Source: Actinobacteria bacterium OV450 (GTDB lineage: Bacteria > Actinomycetota > Actinomycetes > Streptomycetales > Streptomycetaceae). From it: 37,244 nt of DNA. A model generated the notes under the pieces. The model had not been told where the DNA came from and did not search any database. It saw nothing but the letters and a program-made list of their open reading frames with translations. A program made the position numbers and the translations under genes. This document shows, in pieces, positions 15,270 to 23,063 of this stretch. Numbering within the stretch: position 1 is the stretch's first letter; every line of letters starts with the position of its first letter. The stretch is taken from NCBI GenBank assembly GCA_001298555.1, contig LJCW01000360.1, positions 1-37,244 of the forward strand, in the 5' to 3' direction.

Positions 15270-16319
15270 ATGCCGCAGGCCAGCACCGACAAGTCCGCTT
15301 CCAGCCGCGACATAGGCATCGATCTGGGGACCGCGAACACCCTGGTCTACGCCCGGGGGCACGGGATCGTCCTCAATGAGCCGTCCGTGGTGGCCGTGAG
15401 GGCGGGCACCACCACCGCGCTGGCCGTCGGGACCGAGGCCAAGGAGACCATCGGCCGCACCCCCGGTTCCATCACCGCGATCCGCCCCCTGAAGGACGGG
15501 GTGATCTGCGACTACGAGGCCGCCGAGGAGATGATCCGGCATTTCGTCCGCAAGGCCGTGCCGGGCCGCAGGCCCCGCACCCGGATGGTGATCTGCGTGC
15601 CGTCCGGGGTCACCCCGGTCGAGCGGCGGGCCATCGTCCACGCCTCCACCCGGGCCGGGGCCAGGACCGTCCACCTGATCGAGGAGCCGATGGCGGCGGC
15701 GATCGGCGCGGGCCTGCCGGTGGCCGAGGCGCGCGGCTCGATGGTGGTGGACATCGGCGGCGGCACGACCGAGGTCGCCGTCATCTCCCTCGGCGGCATC
15801 GTCACGGCCCGGTCGCTGCGGGTCGGCGGGGACCGGCTGGACGCCGCGATCACAGACTACGTGCGCAAGCGGCACGGGCTGCTCATCGGGGAGCGCACCG
15901 CCGAGGACGTCAAGGTCGCCATCGGGTCGGCCTGGCCGGTGCCGGACCGGCCCGAACCGGAGGACCGGACCTTCACGGTGCGCGGCCGGGAGCGGGTCGG
16001 CGGCATGCCGAAGACGCTCTCGCTGAGCGCGGCGGACGTGAGGGCCGCGCTCGACGAGCCCGTCCAGGCGGTCATCGCCGCGGTGCGCGCCACCCTGGAG
16101 GAGTGCCCGCCCGAACTGTCGGGCGATGTGATGGAGCACGGCATCGTCCTGACCGGCGGCGGCGCACTGCTGCCGGGGCTGGATCTGCGGCTGGCCTCCG
16201 CGACGGGCATCCCGGTCTTCGTCGCCGACGCGCCGCTGGACTGCGTGGCCCTGGGCTCCGGCAAGTGCGTGGAGGACCTGGACACCCTGGGCGGCCTGCT
16301 GGTTCCGGCGAGGGCCTGA
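15270..16319 (+). CDS. Second MreB/Mbl-like actin homologue
   Basis: A 349-residue full-length MreB-family protein. It keeps phosphate-1 (DIGIDLGTANT), phosphate-2 (DIGGGTTEVAVISLGG), the helix region LIEEPMAAAIGAGLPV and adenosine (TGGGALLPGLD), so ATP binding is expected. The N-terminus (MPQASTDKSASSRD) differs from MreB's MSFIGRD membrane-binding start and looks polar. A proline-rich insertion (VPDRPEPEDR) occurs where MreB has an acidic loop. It is by eye far closer to the local mreB than to divergent streptomycete Mbl proteins. It is monocistronic, the only plus-strand gene between 1 and 25.7 kb, with GGGGAA 3 nt and AGGAG 12 nt before the ATG. It possibly arose by local duplication of mreB. 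Confidence 0.9.
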   Translation: MPQASTDKSASSRDIGIDLGTANTLVYARGHGIVLNEPSVVAVRAGTTTALAVGTEAKETIGRTPGSITAIRPLKDGVICDYEAAEEMIRHFVRKAVPGRRPRTRMVICVPSGVTPVERRAIVHASTRAGARTVHLIEEPMAAAIGAGLPVAEARGSMVVDIGGGTTEVAVISLGGIVTARSLRVGGDRLDAAITDYVRKRHGLLIGERTAEDVKVAIGSAWPVPDRPEPEDRTFTVRGRERVGGMPKTLSLSAADVRAALDEPVQAVIAAVRATLEECPPELSGDVMEHGIVLTGGGALLPGLDLRLASATGIPVFVADAPLDCVALGSGKCVEDLDTLGGLLVPARA

Positions 16320-16403
16320 GCGGCGCGGGGCGCGAGGCGGTGGGAGGCGCGGGGCGGCGCGGGGCGCGGGGCGGTGGGGGACGCCAGGCGGCGGGGCGCC
16401 AGG
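16320..16403. repeat. GC-only low-complexity spacer
   Basis: Irregular repeats of GGCGCGGGGCG and GGCGGTGGG fill the convergent gap between the MreB-like gene and the histidine kinase. No clean terminator stem is visible. Confidence 0.6.
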
Positions 16404-16414
16404 CGCAGGGCGCG

Positions 16415-17575
16415 TCAGCCGCGCGGGAGGGTGGCCACCACCGTGTACGCGTCCTGCGTGCGCGTCGCCGTCAGCGTTCCGCCCAGGCTGCGCACGCGCT
16501 CGGACATGCTCGCCGTGCCCGAACCCGCCGAGACGGGGGCGCGGGCCGGGCTGGGGACGGCCAGGGCATTGCTGACGGCGATCCGCAGCTGCGGGCCGTC
16601 CGCCTCGATCGACACGTCGACGGTCTCCCCGCGGGCGTGCTTGGCCGCGTTGGTCAGGCATTCCTGCACCACCCGGTAGACCGCGGCCTGGCGCAGCGGC
16701 GACAGCCCGTGCACCTGCGAATCCAGGGTCACCCGGACGGCGGAACCGGCCCGTCGGCTCTCCTCCGCGAGGGCCGGCAGACCGTCCACCCCCGGGGTCG
16801 AAGCCCGTTCCCCGCGCTGCACGATGATCTCGTTGAGCACCAGATGGGCCCGGCGCGCGGTGTCGGCCAGCTCCTCGAAGTCCTTCGCGTGCGCCGTCTC
16901 CCGCGCCCGCACCGACAGGACTTCGGAGCGCACCGTCAGCAGCGTCAGCTCCCGGCCGCCGAAGTCGTGGACGTCGCGGGCGACCGAGGTGCGCTCCTGC
17001 TGGACCGCCTGCAGGACGGCCGACTCGGCTCGCCGGGCGGCCAGTTCGCGCACCAGGTCGTGCCGGTGGGCGGCGATGCCGACGGCCGTGGCGAGGACCC
17101 CGATCGGCACGACGAGGCCGAGGAAGGAGCTGAGGGTCGCCGCGTGCGGCTCGGGCCAGCCGGGGACGCTGAAGACGATCAGCGAGAAGGCCACGTACCC
17201 CAGGGTGGCCAGGACCGCGGGGCGGCGCCCCCGGAAGCGGCCGACCGAGTAGAGCGCGAACTGGATCAGCGTCAGTTCGTGCAGCCAGCCGATGAAGAGG
17301 AGCGCGGTGACGTACGAGACCCAGGGCGCCCGGCGGCGCACCACCAGCCCGGAGCACCCGGCGGCGAGGACGACGGCGGCCATCGGGCCGCTGAGCGAGT
17401 TGTCCGCGGCGGCCAGGCCGGGCAGGTCCAGCGCCATCAGCCCCAGGCAGCTCAGTGCGGTGAGCACGTCAAGCGCCCGGGGTGATCCGGCCCAGCTCTC
17501 GCCGAGCCGGCGGCCGGCGGCCGCGGCCCGGCGGAGCGCGGAGGCGACGGGCGGGACGTACATGCCTCCCATCAT
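16415..17575 (-). CDS. NarL-family sensor histidine kinase without a nearby response regulator
   Basis: 386 residues. Five or six hydrophobic segments (about 35-170) form the membrane sensor. The HisKA_3-type dimerisation helix is ERTSVARDVHDFGGREL with the phospho-acceptor H203. The HATPase part has an N-box (VVQECLTNAAKHA, N309) and a G-box remnant (SGTASMSERVRSLGGTL). The D-box aspartate is not obvious (AVSNALAVPSP), a variation common in streptomycete kinases of this class. No response regulator gene occurs in the window, so it is an orphan or its partner lies elsewhere. It follows the GH113-like gene on the same strand after 142 bp. A 17-bp palindrome lies 25-41 nt upstream. Confidence 0.88.
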   Translation of the reverse strand: MMGGMYVPPVASALRRAAAAGRRLGESWAGSPRALDVLTALSCLGLMALDLPGLAAADNSLSGPMAAVVLAAGCSGLVVRRRAPWVSYVTALLFIGWLHELTLIQFALYSVGRFRGRRPAVLATLGYVAFSLIVFSVPGWPEPHAATLSSFLGLVVPIGVLATAVGIAAHRHDLVRELAARRAESAVLQAVQQERTSVARDVHDFGGRELTLLTVRSEVLSVRARETAHAKDFEELADTARRAHLVLNEIIVQRGERASTPGVDGLPALAEESRRAGSAVRVTLDSQVHGLSPLRQAAVYRVVQECLTNAAKHARGETVDVSIEADGPQLRIAVSNALAVPSPARAPVSAGSGTASMSERVRSLGGTLTATRTQDAYTVVATLPRG

Positions 17576-17599
17576 CCGTGCTCACCACGGGGTATCGGA

Positions 17600-17616
17600 T
17601 CGGCCGGCCCGGCCGA
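17600..17616. promoter_or_regulatory. 17-bp palindrome upstream of the histidine kinase
   Basis: Eight-base arms TCGGCCGG and CCGGCCGA flank a single C. It is centred about 33 nt before the kinase ATG, where an operator or -35 region would be. It could equally be a weak terminator for the GH113-like gene 100 bp upstream. Confidence 0.35.
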
Positions 17617-17717
17617 AAACGTGACGTCCGACACTCCGGACAACTCAGGACAACCCCCACCGACCCCGGCTCGCCGCCCGCCGGCCCGCCCGGCTCCCCG
17701 CCCATCGGCCCGCGCGG

Positions 17718-19082
17718 TCAGGGCGCGGCACCGGCGCCCGGGCCCGCGTAGTCGGAGCCGAAGCAGGACCGGATCTCCCGCTCGGTGTCCGGGCGGCCCG
17801 CGAAGTTGAGCCGGGACTCCTCCTCCCTGGGGACGGCCCCGGGGTCGGAGTCGAAGTAGACCGACCACCAGTAGACGCCCGCCATCCTGCGCTCCCGGAC
17901 GACCTGGCAGACCGCCTTGTACCAGTTGGCCTGGACGGCGGGGTTCAGCGTGCGCTTCGCGTAGAAGTCGCCGGGTGCGTGGTACGCCCCGTCCATGGCG
18001 CTGATGCCCGCCTCGGCCAGCACGATCCGCGGCAGCGCGCCCTTGCTCTTCTTGTCGAGCCAGCCGTTCCAGCCGGCGACGAGCTGGTCGACGGGTGCGT
18101 CGTCCGCGACCTTGACGGGGAAGTAGGCGTCGACGCCGAGCCGGCTCACGGGCACGTCGATGTGGCCGCCCACGTAGTTGTCCCAGTTCGCGTCGTACGA
18201 CACCTCGCCCTTGAACCGCTTCTCGGCCGACGCGATCAGTGGCTTCCAGCCCGGGTGGCCCTCCATCGAGTTCAGCTCGGTGCCGATCACGAACGTCGCC
18301 GCCTGCTGCCGCTGGGCCGCGTCGAGGTACGGGCCGAGCAGGGCCTCGTACGACGCGAACCAGGCCTCCTTGTCGACCGGCTTGATGTTGCCGCGCCAGC
18401 CCTCCGGAGGCACCAGCGCCGCCTCGTCCAGGGTCGGGCGGACGGTGGTGCGCAGTCCCGCCTCGTGGAAGACGCGCAGGACCGTGTCGAGGTGCTCGGG
18501 CGTCGGGGTGCTCTTGCCGGCCGTGAGCTTCGTCGAGGTGCGGCCCTCCGTGTAGAAGGGGAAGGAGACGGCGACGGCGTTGGCCTTCAGCCCGACGAGG
18601 TACGCGGCCTGCTCGCGGGCCTTCTTCTCGACGTACGCGTCACTGTGCTCCTTCTTGTCCTCCCAGAAGATCTGCACGCCCCACTCGGGCATGCCGGCCT
18701 TCCAGGGCCTGTCCACCTTCGGTGCGGGCCGGGCGGGCTCGGCCGGTGCGCCGGCGCCCGCGCCCCCGCCGGCGAGGACGGTGCCGCCGCCGCCCTTGGC
18801 CGGGGCGGAGTCGTGCAGGACCAGGATCGGCTTGAGGGAGCCCGACGCCCAGCGCAGGGGGTGGTCGCCGATCACCCAGGGCAGTCCGAGGACCAGGGAG
18901 GTCACGGTCACCGGGAGGATCGCGAGCAGGGGGACCTTGGAACGCTTCGACTTCCGGTTCGCCCCCTCGCTGTTCGTCTCGCTGTCCGTCTCGCCGGTCG
19001 TCTCGCCGGTCGTCTCGCCGGTCGTCTCACTCTGCGTCTCGCTGCTCACGAGGGGCTCTCGGTTCCTCTTGCGGGTGCTCAT
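17718..19082 (-). CDS. Membrane-anchored GH113-like glycoside hydrolase
   Basis: 454 residues. A cytoplasmic Thr/Glu-rich head (~1-49) contains three TTGE-type units. One membrane span (~50-71) and a Gly/Ala/Pro linker (~95-125) precede an extracytoplasmic TIM-barrel domain (~130-450). Clan GH-A landmarks are FVIGTELNSMEG, with the predicted acid/base E269 after strand 4, and IVLAEAGIS, with the predicted nucleophile E357 after strand 7. GVQIFWEDKK, VRPTLDE and GVYWWSVYFD also fit GH113, whose characterised members are beta-mannanases. The ATG overlaps the GT2 stop by 4 nt (ATGA), so the two are translationally coupled. Its likely role is trimming or transfer of the glycan made by the synthase. 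The family call is from motifs only. Confidence 0.78.
   Translation of the reverse strand: MSTRKRNREPLVSSETQSETTGETTGETTGETDSETNSEGANRKSKRSKVPLLAILPVTVTSLVLGLPWVIGDHPLRWASGSLKPILVLHDSAPAKGGGGTVLAGGGAGAGAPAEPARPAPKVDRPWKAGMPEWGVQIFWEDKKEHSDAYVEKKAREQAAYLVGLKANAVAVSFPFYTEGRTSTKLTAGKSTPTPEHLDTVLRVFHEAGLRTTVRPTLDEAALVPPEGWRGNIKPVDKEAWFASYEALLGPYLDAAQRQQAATFVIGTELNSMEGHPGWKPLIASAEKRFKGEVSYDANWDNYVGGHIDVPVSRLGVDAYFPVKVADDAPVDQLVAGWNGWLDKKSKGALPRIVLAEAGISAMDGAYHAPGDFYAKRTLNPAVQANWYKAVCQVVRERRMAGVYWWSVYFDSDPGAVPREEESRLNFAGRPDTEREIRSCFGSDYAGPGAGAAP
18988..19023 (-). repeat. Three 12-bp tandem repeats in the GH113-like gene head
   Basis: GTCTCGCCGGTC (plus-strand reading) occurs three times without mismatch, encoding the Thr-Gly-Glu-Thr units of the cytoplasmic N-terminus. 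The unit is a multiple of three, so copy changes would keep frame. Confidence 0.9.
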
Positions 19083-20527
19083 GCGGGCTTGGCGATGACG
19101 ACGAACTTGTTCTCCTCGCGCTTGATGAACTTGATCAGCCCGCGCAGGCCGCCGAGTCCCTCCAGCACGGAGAACAGCGGGATGAGGCCGAGCACGGCGA
19201 ACGGCTCCCACCAGCGGCGCTTGCCGTTCGCCGAGACCAGGGCGTTGAGCCGCAGCCCCTCCCAGTACGTCCAGATGACGTACGCGAAGCTGAGCGACCA
19301 CATGATCACGACGGACTGGGTCACGGGCGAGGTGTTGAAGTCGCCGATGAACCAGGCGACCAGGAGCACGGTCGCGACGTGCTGGAGCGGGCCGAGGACC
19401 CAGCTGACCATGCAGAGCATCAGGAACCAGCGGTACCGGAACGGCACCGTACGGTTGAAGCAGAGCGCGACCAGCCCCCACGCCCAGCGTTCGCGCTGCT
19501 TGATGAAGTCCCCGGTGGTGGCCGGGGAGGCGCCGTAGCAGCGGCCGTTGAACCAGTCGCTGCGGCCCGGGTACTTGCGGCAGAAGGTCAGCGCCAGCTG
19601 CGCGTCCTCCACGATGGCCTTGGGCCCGAAGTCCCAGCCGATCGTCGCCTCGATGGAGGCACGGAGCAGCAGCAGCTCGCCGTGCACGCCGGCCACCGGG
19701 GTGCCGAGTCCGGTGAAGGCCCGGAAACGGGCTATGTCGTCGGCGGGGCGGACCGCGTCGGCCAGCCAGGTGAACCGGTTCACGGCGTTCTCGCGCGGGT
19801 AGGCGAGGATGCCCTGCGCCATGTGCTTGCCCGCTTCGCCCTCCCGCCGCTGGCGGTTGACGAACTGGGCCATGGACGCGGCGGTGTCGGGGCCGACCCC
19901 CGTGTCGTCGTCCATGTGCAGCACCCAGACGTCGTCGAGGGCCTCGCCCTCGTCGATCCGCAGCTCGTGCGCGTAGTGGTTCGCGCGGGCCTTGAACCGG
20001 GTCCCGTTGGCGGTTTCGTACACCTTCGGCACGGTCACCACGCGGATCCGGGCGTTCATCGCGGCCAGGTCGTCGATCCGCTCGGCCGCCTCGCAGCCCT
20101 CCTCCGTGAGCACGTCGACCCGCATGCGCGGGAAGTACGGCGGGAGGTGTTCGACGTAGCTGAGGACCGAACGCTCCAGCGCCGGATACGTGTCGTGGCG
20201 GCCGATGGTCGGCACGAGCACGATGAGGAAGTCCTCCTCCACCGGCGCCGGCGGAACCATCTCGTGCGCCTTGCGCAGCCGGCGGCGGATCAGCAGGACG
20301 CCCTGGAAGCCGACCATGACGCCGATGGCGGGCAGCGACCAGATCACCGACAGCGTCCAGCCGAGCGGGGTCGGGTTCGGCTCGAACACCCACAGGCCGA
20401 AGCCGACGAGGACCAGGAAGGGCAGCAGGAAGGCCAGCACGCTGGGCTTCCAGTCGGCATGGCGCTGCACCAGTTTCATATCGCGACGGGACGTCGTCAC
20501 GACCTCTTGTAAGGGAGCCAGGGTCAT
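19079..20527 (-). CDS. Egghead-like family 2 glycosyltransferase (predicted beta-mannosyltransferase/synthase)
   Basis: A 482-residue membrane GT2. Two N-terminal spans (~28-48, 58-80) are followed by the GT-A domain (~98-350) and three or four C-terminal spans (~365-460). Catalytic motifs are DDD at 206-208 (HMDDDTG), E307-D308 (AIVEDAQL) and the processivity motif QRERW at 344-348. The block ADDIARFRAFTG, VHGELLLLRASIE, IGWDFGPKAIVED resembles eukaryotic Egghead (beta-1,4-mannosyltransferase) and its bacterial relatives. It lies between mannanase-like genes, so a beta-mannan or mannose-containing surface polymer is the best guess. ATG start with AAGGA ~9 nt upstream; a second ATG at codon 17 is possible. 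The donor and product cannot be told from sequence. Confidence 0.85.
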   Translation of the reverse strand: MTLAPLQEVVTTSRRDMKLVQRHADWKPSVLAFLLPFLVLVGFGLWVFEPNPTPLGWTLSVIWSLPAIGVMVGFQGVLLIRRRLRKAHEMVPPAPVEEDFLIVLVPTIGRHDTYPALERSVLSYVEHLPPYFPRMRVDVLTEEGCEAAERIDDLAAMNARIRVVTVPKVYETANGTRFKARANHYAHELRIDEGEALDDVWVLHMDDDTGVGPDTAASMAQFVNRQRREGEAGKHMAQGILAYPRENAVNRFTWLADAVRPADDIARFRAFTGLGTPVAGVHGELLLLRASIEATIGWDFGPKAIVEDAQLALTFCRKYPGRSDWFNGRCYGASPATTGDFIKQRERWAWGLVALCFNRTVPFRYRWFLMLCMVSWVLGPLQHVATVLLVAWFIGDFNTSPVTQSVVIMWSLSFAYVIWTYWEGLRLNALVSANGKRRWWEPFAVLGLIPLFSVLEGLGGLRGLIKFIKREENKFVVIAKPA

Positions 20528-20548
20528 GGGAAGGGTCCTTCGGGGTTC

Positions 20549-21451
20549 CTACTGCTGTTGCGGCGGTAACGGTTGGGACTGCTGAGACTGCTGGGACTGC
20601 TGAGGCCAGGCGGGCCCGCTGCCGTAGGGCCCGGGCCCGTAACCGGGCTGCGGGTGCTGGGGCTGCGGGTGCGGCTGCGGCTGCGGCTGCGGCTGCGGCT
20701 GCGGCTGTGGCTGTGGCTGCGGCTGTGGCTGTGGCTGCGGCTGCGGCTGCGGCTGTGGCTGCGGCTGCGGCTGCGGCTGTGGCTGTGGCTGCGCGTAGCC
20801 CGTCTGCGGCAGCTGGGGCCCGGGCTGCCCCGGGTAGGACGGCGGGGGCCCGTACCCGTGCGCCGGCTGCGGCGGTTGCGGCAGCTGCTGCTGGGGGAAC
20901 TGCGGCGGCTGCGCCTGCTGGGCGGCGGCCGCACGCTGGGCCTGCTCGTGAGCCTGGCGGGCCTCGTGGGCCTGCTGGGTCCAGGGGTTCACCGGGGGCT
21001 GCCAGGGCTCGTACACGGCGAAGTCCCGCAGCAGCAGCACGATCAGTGCGCCGGTCACGAGGACCCCGACGGCGAACGTCGCCAGCTTCAGCCCGCCCTG
21101 GACGGTGGAGGTGAAGTAGTCGGTCTGCTTCTCGTCGAACAGCGCGCCCGTGAGGCTGCGCATCCGGTTGTAGCCCTCGATGGCGGCGCCGCCGATGATG
21201 ACGCCCCGGCCCAGGGTGTTCCCGCGCAGGACGAGCAGGCCGCCCGCGACGTAGACGACGCCCCAGTTGAGGTTGAACGTCTCGGCGGCTCCGGAGCCGT
21301 CGCCGATGCCGTAGTAGACGATGCCCTGCAGGAAGTCGACGACGCCGACCTGCCAGAAGCAGTTGTACAGGGCCCACAGGAGCAGGACCCCTGCCCATCC
21401 CATGGCCACGAAGGCGGCCACGCGGTGGGCGCGTGGCGTTGTCGCGCTCAA
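20549..21451 (-). CDS. Membrane protein with Gln-Pro repeat tail
   Basis: About 300 residues. The N-terminal ~150 residues carry three to four hydrophobic segments (AAFVAMGWAGVLLLWALYNCFW, WGVVYVAGGLLVL, FAVGVLVTGALIVLLL), and the rest is Gln/Pro-rich with a long run of alternating Q and P. The N-terminal domain is not recognised. It lies in a four-gene run: 2 nt after the GH26 stop and 21 nt before the GT2 start, so it is probably an accessory part of the glycan machinery. Start: a TTG at 21451 has GAAGGAG 5 nt upstream and is preferred. A GTG at 21457 overlaps the GH26 stop (GTGA) but would sit on the ribosome site itself. Confidence 0.75.
   Translation of the reverse strand: MSATTPRAHRVAAFVAMGWAGVLLLWALYNCFWQVGVVDFLQGIVYYGIGDGSGAAETFNLNWGVVYVAGGLLVLRGNTLGRGVIIGGAAIEGYNRMRSLTGALFDEKQTDYFTSTVQGGLKLATFAVGVLVTGALIVLLLRDFAVYEPWQPPVNPWTQQAHEARQAHEQAQRAAAAQQAQPPQFPQQQLPQPPQPAHGYGPPPSYPGQPGPQLPQTGYAQPQPQPQPQPQPQPQPQPQPQPQPQPQPQPQPQPQPQPQPHPQPQHPQPGYGPGPYGSGPAWPQQSQQSQQSQPLPPQQQ
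20652..20792 (-). repeat. Hexanucleotide (Gln-Pro)n coding repeat
   Basis: More than twenty near-perfect copies of GGCTGC or GGCTGT (plus-strand reading) encode alternating Pro-Gln. Because the unit is six bases, slippage changes length but not frame, so this tract is expected to vary between strains. Confidence 0.9.
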
Positions 21452-21453
21452 CT

Positions 21454-22953
21454 TCACTCCTTCTCGGATGATCCGTCGTGCAGGGCGGGCCACTGCACTC
21501 CGGCGGGGCCCGGTTGACGGCCCCCGGTGATCGTCTTGGGGTCGTTGTAGGTCTGCTGCACGTCCGCCGGGGAGTTCTTCGCGGTGAGTCCGTCACCCCA
21601 CACGGTCCACAGCACCCAGGGGGACTGGTCGAGCGTCGTGCGCTGCGCGGCGCCCAGCGGTACGTGGAAGGACTCCGCGAGGATCCGCGGCTTTCCGTAG
21701 TCCTTGAGGCCGCGGTGCCACGTCGACGTCCAGGCGGCCGGGTCGAAGGGCTGGTCCGGGCTTCCGCTGTAGTCGTCGACACCGACGACGTCCACGTACC
21801 CGGCGCCCGGATAGAAGTCCCACGGCTCGCTGCCGTGGACGCCGTCCCAGGCCGTGGGGGCCCAGACGAAGATCAGGTTGTGCAGTCCGCGGGAGCCGAC
21901 CAGGTAGTGGTAGAGCAGCTCCCACAGGGCGGTGTACTGCCGGGGTTCGAGCCCCGCCCACCAGAAGCTCTGCTCTCCGCCGAGGGAGTTCATCTCGTGG
22001 TACGGGCGCAGCAGTACGGGTACGTCGTGCGCGGCCAGGTAGCCGAGGTGGTCGGCGAGGAACGACAGGTCGAGCAGGAGCGCCGCGTGCTCGGGGGTGC
22101 CGGGGGTGATCACCCGGTCGATCCAGCCCGGGTCCTTCGCCGAGGGGGCGTTGCGGCGCAGCGTCTGGTCGTAGCTCTTGACGGGGCTGCCGGGCCACGG
22201 CTGGTGGAACGACATTCCGACCAGGCCGGCGGGCGCTCCCCCGTTGGCCGGCAGTACGGTCCGGGTGCCGTTCCAGAGGCGTTCGGTGCCGCTCGGGTTG
22301 TACGAGCCGTCGTCCTTGCGGGGCAGTCCGTGCCAGACGCCCATGGCGAGGTCCACGACGTCGTTCGTGTAGGTCCAGTACTCGCGGTGGGCGGGCCACG
22401 CGGCGCGCGAGTAGTCCCGCGGCTCCCCCACGCCCCAGCTGTCCTGCTGGTAGCCGGGGCCCAGGTCCAGTTCGAGGAAGGCCGGCAGCTTCCCCGTGAT
22501 GTCCTGGGGTTTGCGGTAGTAGTAGCCGGGTGGTTTGGGACCGCTGTGGTCTCCGTACTCGGGGTTGTACCGCTCGTTGTGCACCTCGGCGTGCTGGCCG
22601 AGGAGGGTGCCGCGCCGTCGGCCGGCCCGGGCGTCCGCCTCCAGTCCGGCGAGTAATCGGTACACGGCGCGAGCCGCCGTGGAGGCCTTCGGATCGCGTG
22701 ACACCAGGTCCTGTTGGAGGCCGGCGGCCGGGGCGCGCGAGGTGCCGGCTGCCGCCACTGCGGCGACGGCGCCGCCCGTGGCCGCGGTGGCCGCCGCCCC
22801 GAGTAAGAGGTTGCGGCGCTTCAGCTCGAGCCCCGACAGCAGGCGGCCCGGCACCAGGCGGCCCGGCGCCCGTCGGCCCGGCGCGTCCCGCTCCGGCGCC
22901 TCGCGCCCCACGTCACGACCCCACACTCCGAGACCCCCCTCGGTCGACAGCAC
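21454..22953 (-). CDS. Exported GH26 mannanase-like glycoside hydrolase
   Basis: 499 residues from a GTG at 22953. A twin-arginine-type signal (LKRRNLLLGAAATAATGG, R46-R47, then Ala-rich to ~75) implies Tat export of a folded enzyme. The catalytic domain (~90-490) has the GH26 opening LLGQHAE, the acid/base in RPYHEMNS (E320) followed by FWWAG, VDVVGVDDYSG, and the nucleophile in RILAESFH (E427), a retaining beta-mannanase layout. The N-terminal ~40 residues before the signal are Arg/Pro/Gly repeats (APGRRAPGRLVPGRLL) and no ribosome site is visible. The real start may be an internal GTG (codon 10, 15 or 34). It is the first gene of the predicted mannan-type run and lies beyond the valS terminator. 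Confidence 0.85.
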   Translation of the reverse strand: MLSTEGGLGVWGRDVGREAPERDAPGRRAPGRLVPGRLLSGLELKRRNLLLGAAATAATGGAVAAVAAAGTSRAPAAGLQQDLVSRDPKASTAARAVYRLLAGLEADARAGRRRGTLLGQHAEVHNERYNPEYGDHSGPKPPGYYYRKPQDITGKLPAFLELDLGPGYQQDSWGVGEPRDYSRAAWPAHREYWTYTNDVVDLAMGVWHGLPRKDDGSYNPSGTERLWNGTRTVLPANGGAPAGLVGMSFHQPWPGSPVKSYDQTLRRNAPSAKDPGWIDRVITPGTPEHAALLLDLSFLADHLGYLAAHDVPVLLRPYHEMNSLGGEQSFWWAGLEPRQYTALWELLYHYLVGSRGLHNLIFVWAPTAWDGVHGSEPWDFYPGAGYVDVVGVDDYSGSPDQPFDPAAWTSTWHRGLKDYGKPRILAESFHVPLGAAQRTTLDQSPWVLWTVWGDGLTAKNSPADVQQTYNDPKTITGGRQPGPAGVQWPALHDGSSEKE

Positions 22954-23012
22954 GCCGCCAACGGCCCCGGCCGGTGGTGCGAAACCGCTGGGGCCGGTGT
23001 CACCCTACGCGT

Positions 23013-23041
23013 CGGCCCCCGAGCTGTGCGCTCGGGGGCCG
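23013..23041 (-). terminator. Terminator after valS
   Basis: A 12-bp perfect stem (CGGCCCCCGAGC 23013-23024 with GCTCGGGGGCCG 23030-23041) has a 5-nt loop and lies 22 nt after the valS stop. It insulates the GH26-GT2-GH113 run from valS. Confidence 0.85.
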
Positions 23042-23063
23042 AAGGGTTCACCGTTTGTACGTG

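Noticed and set aside
20652..20792. Minisatellite or CRISPR
   Set aside because: It is a coding hexanucleotide tract inside a membrane-protein gene.
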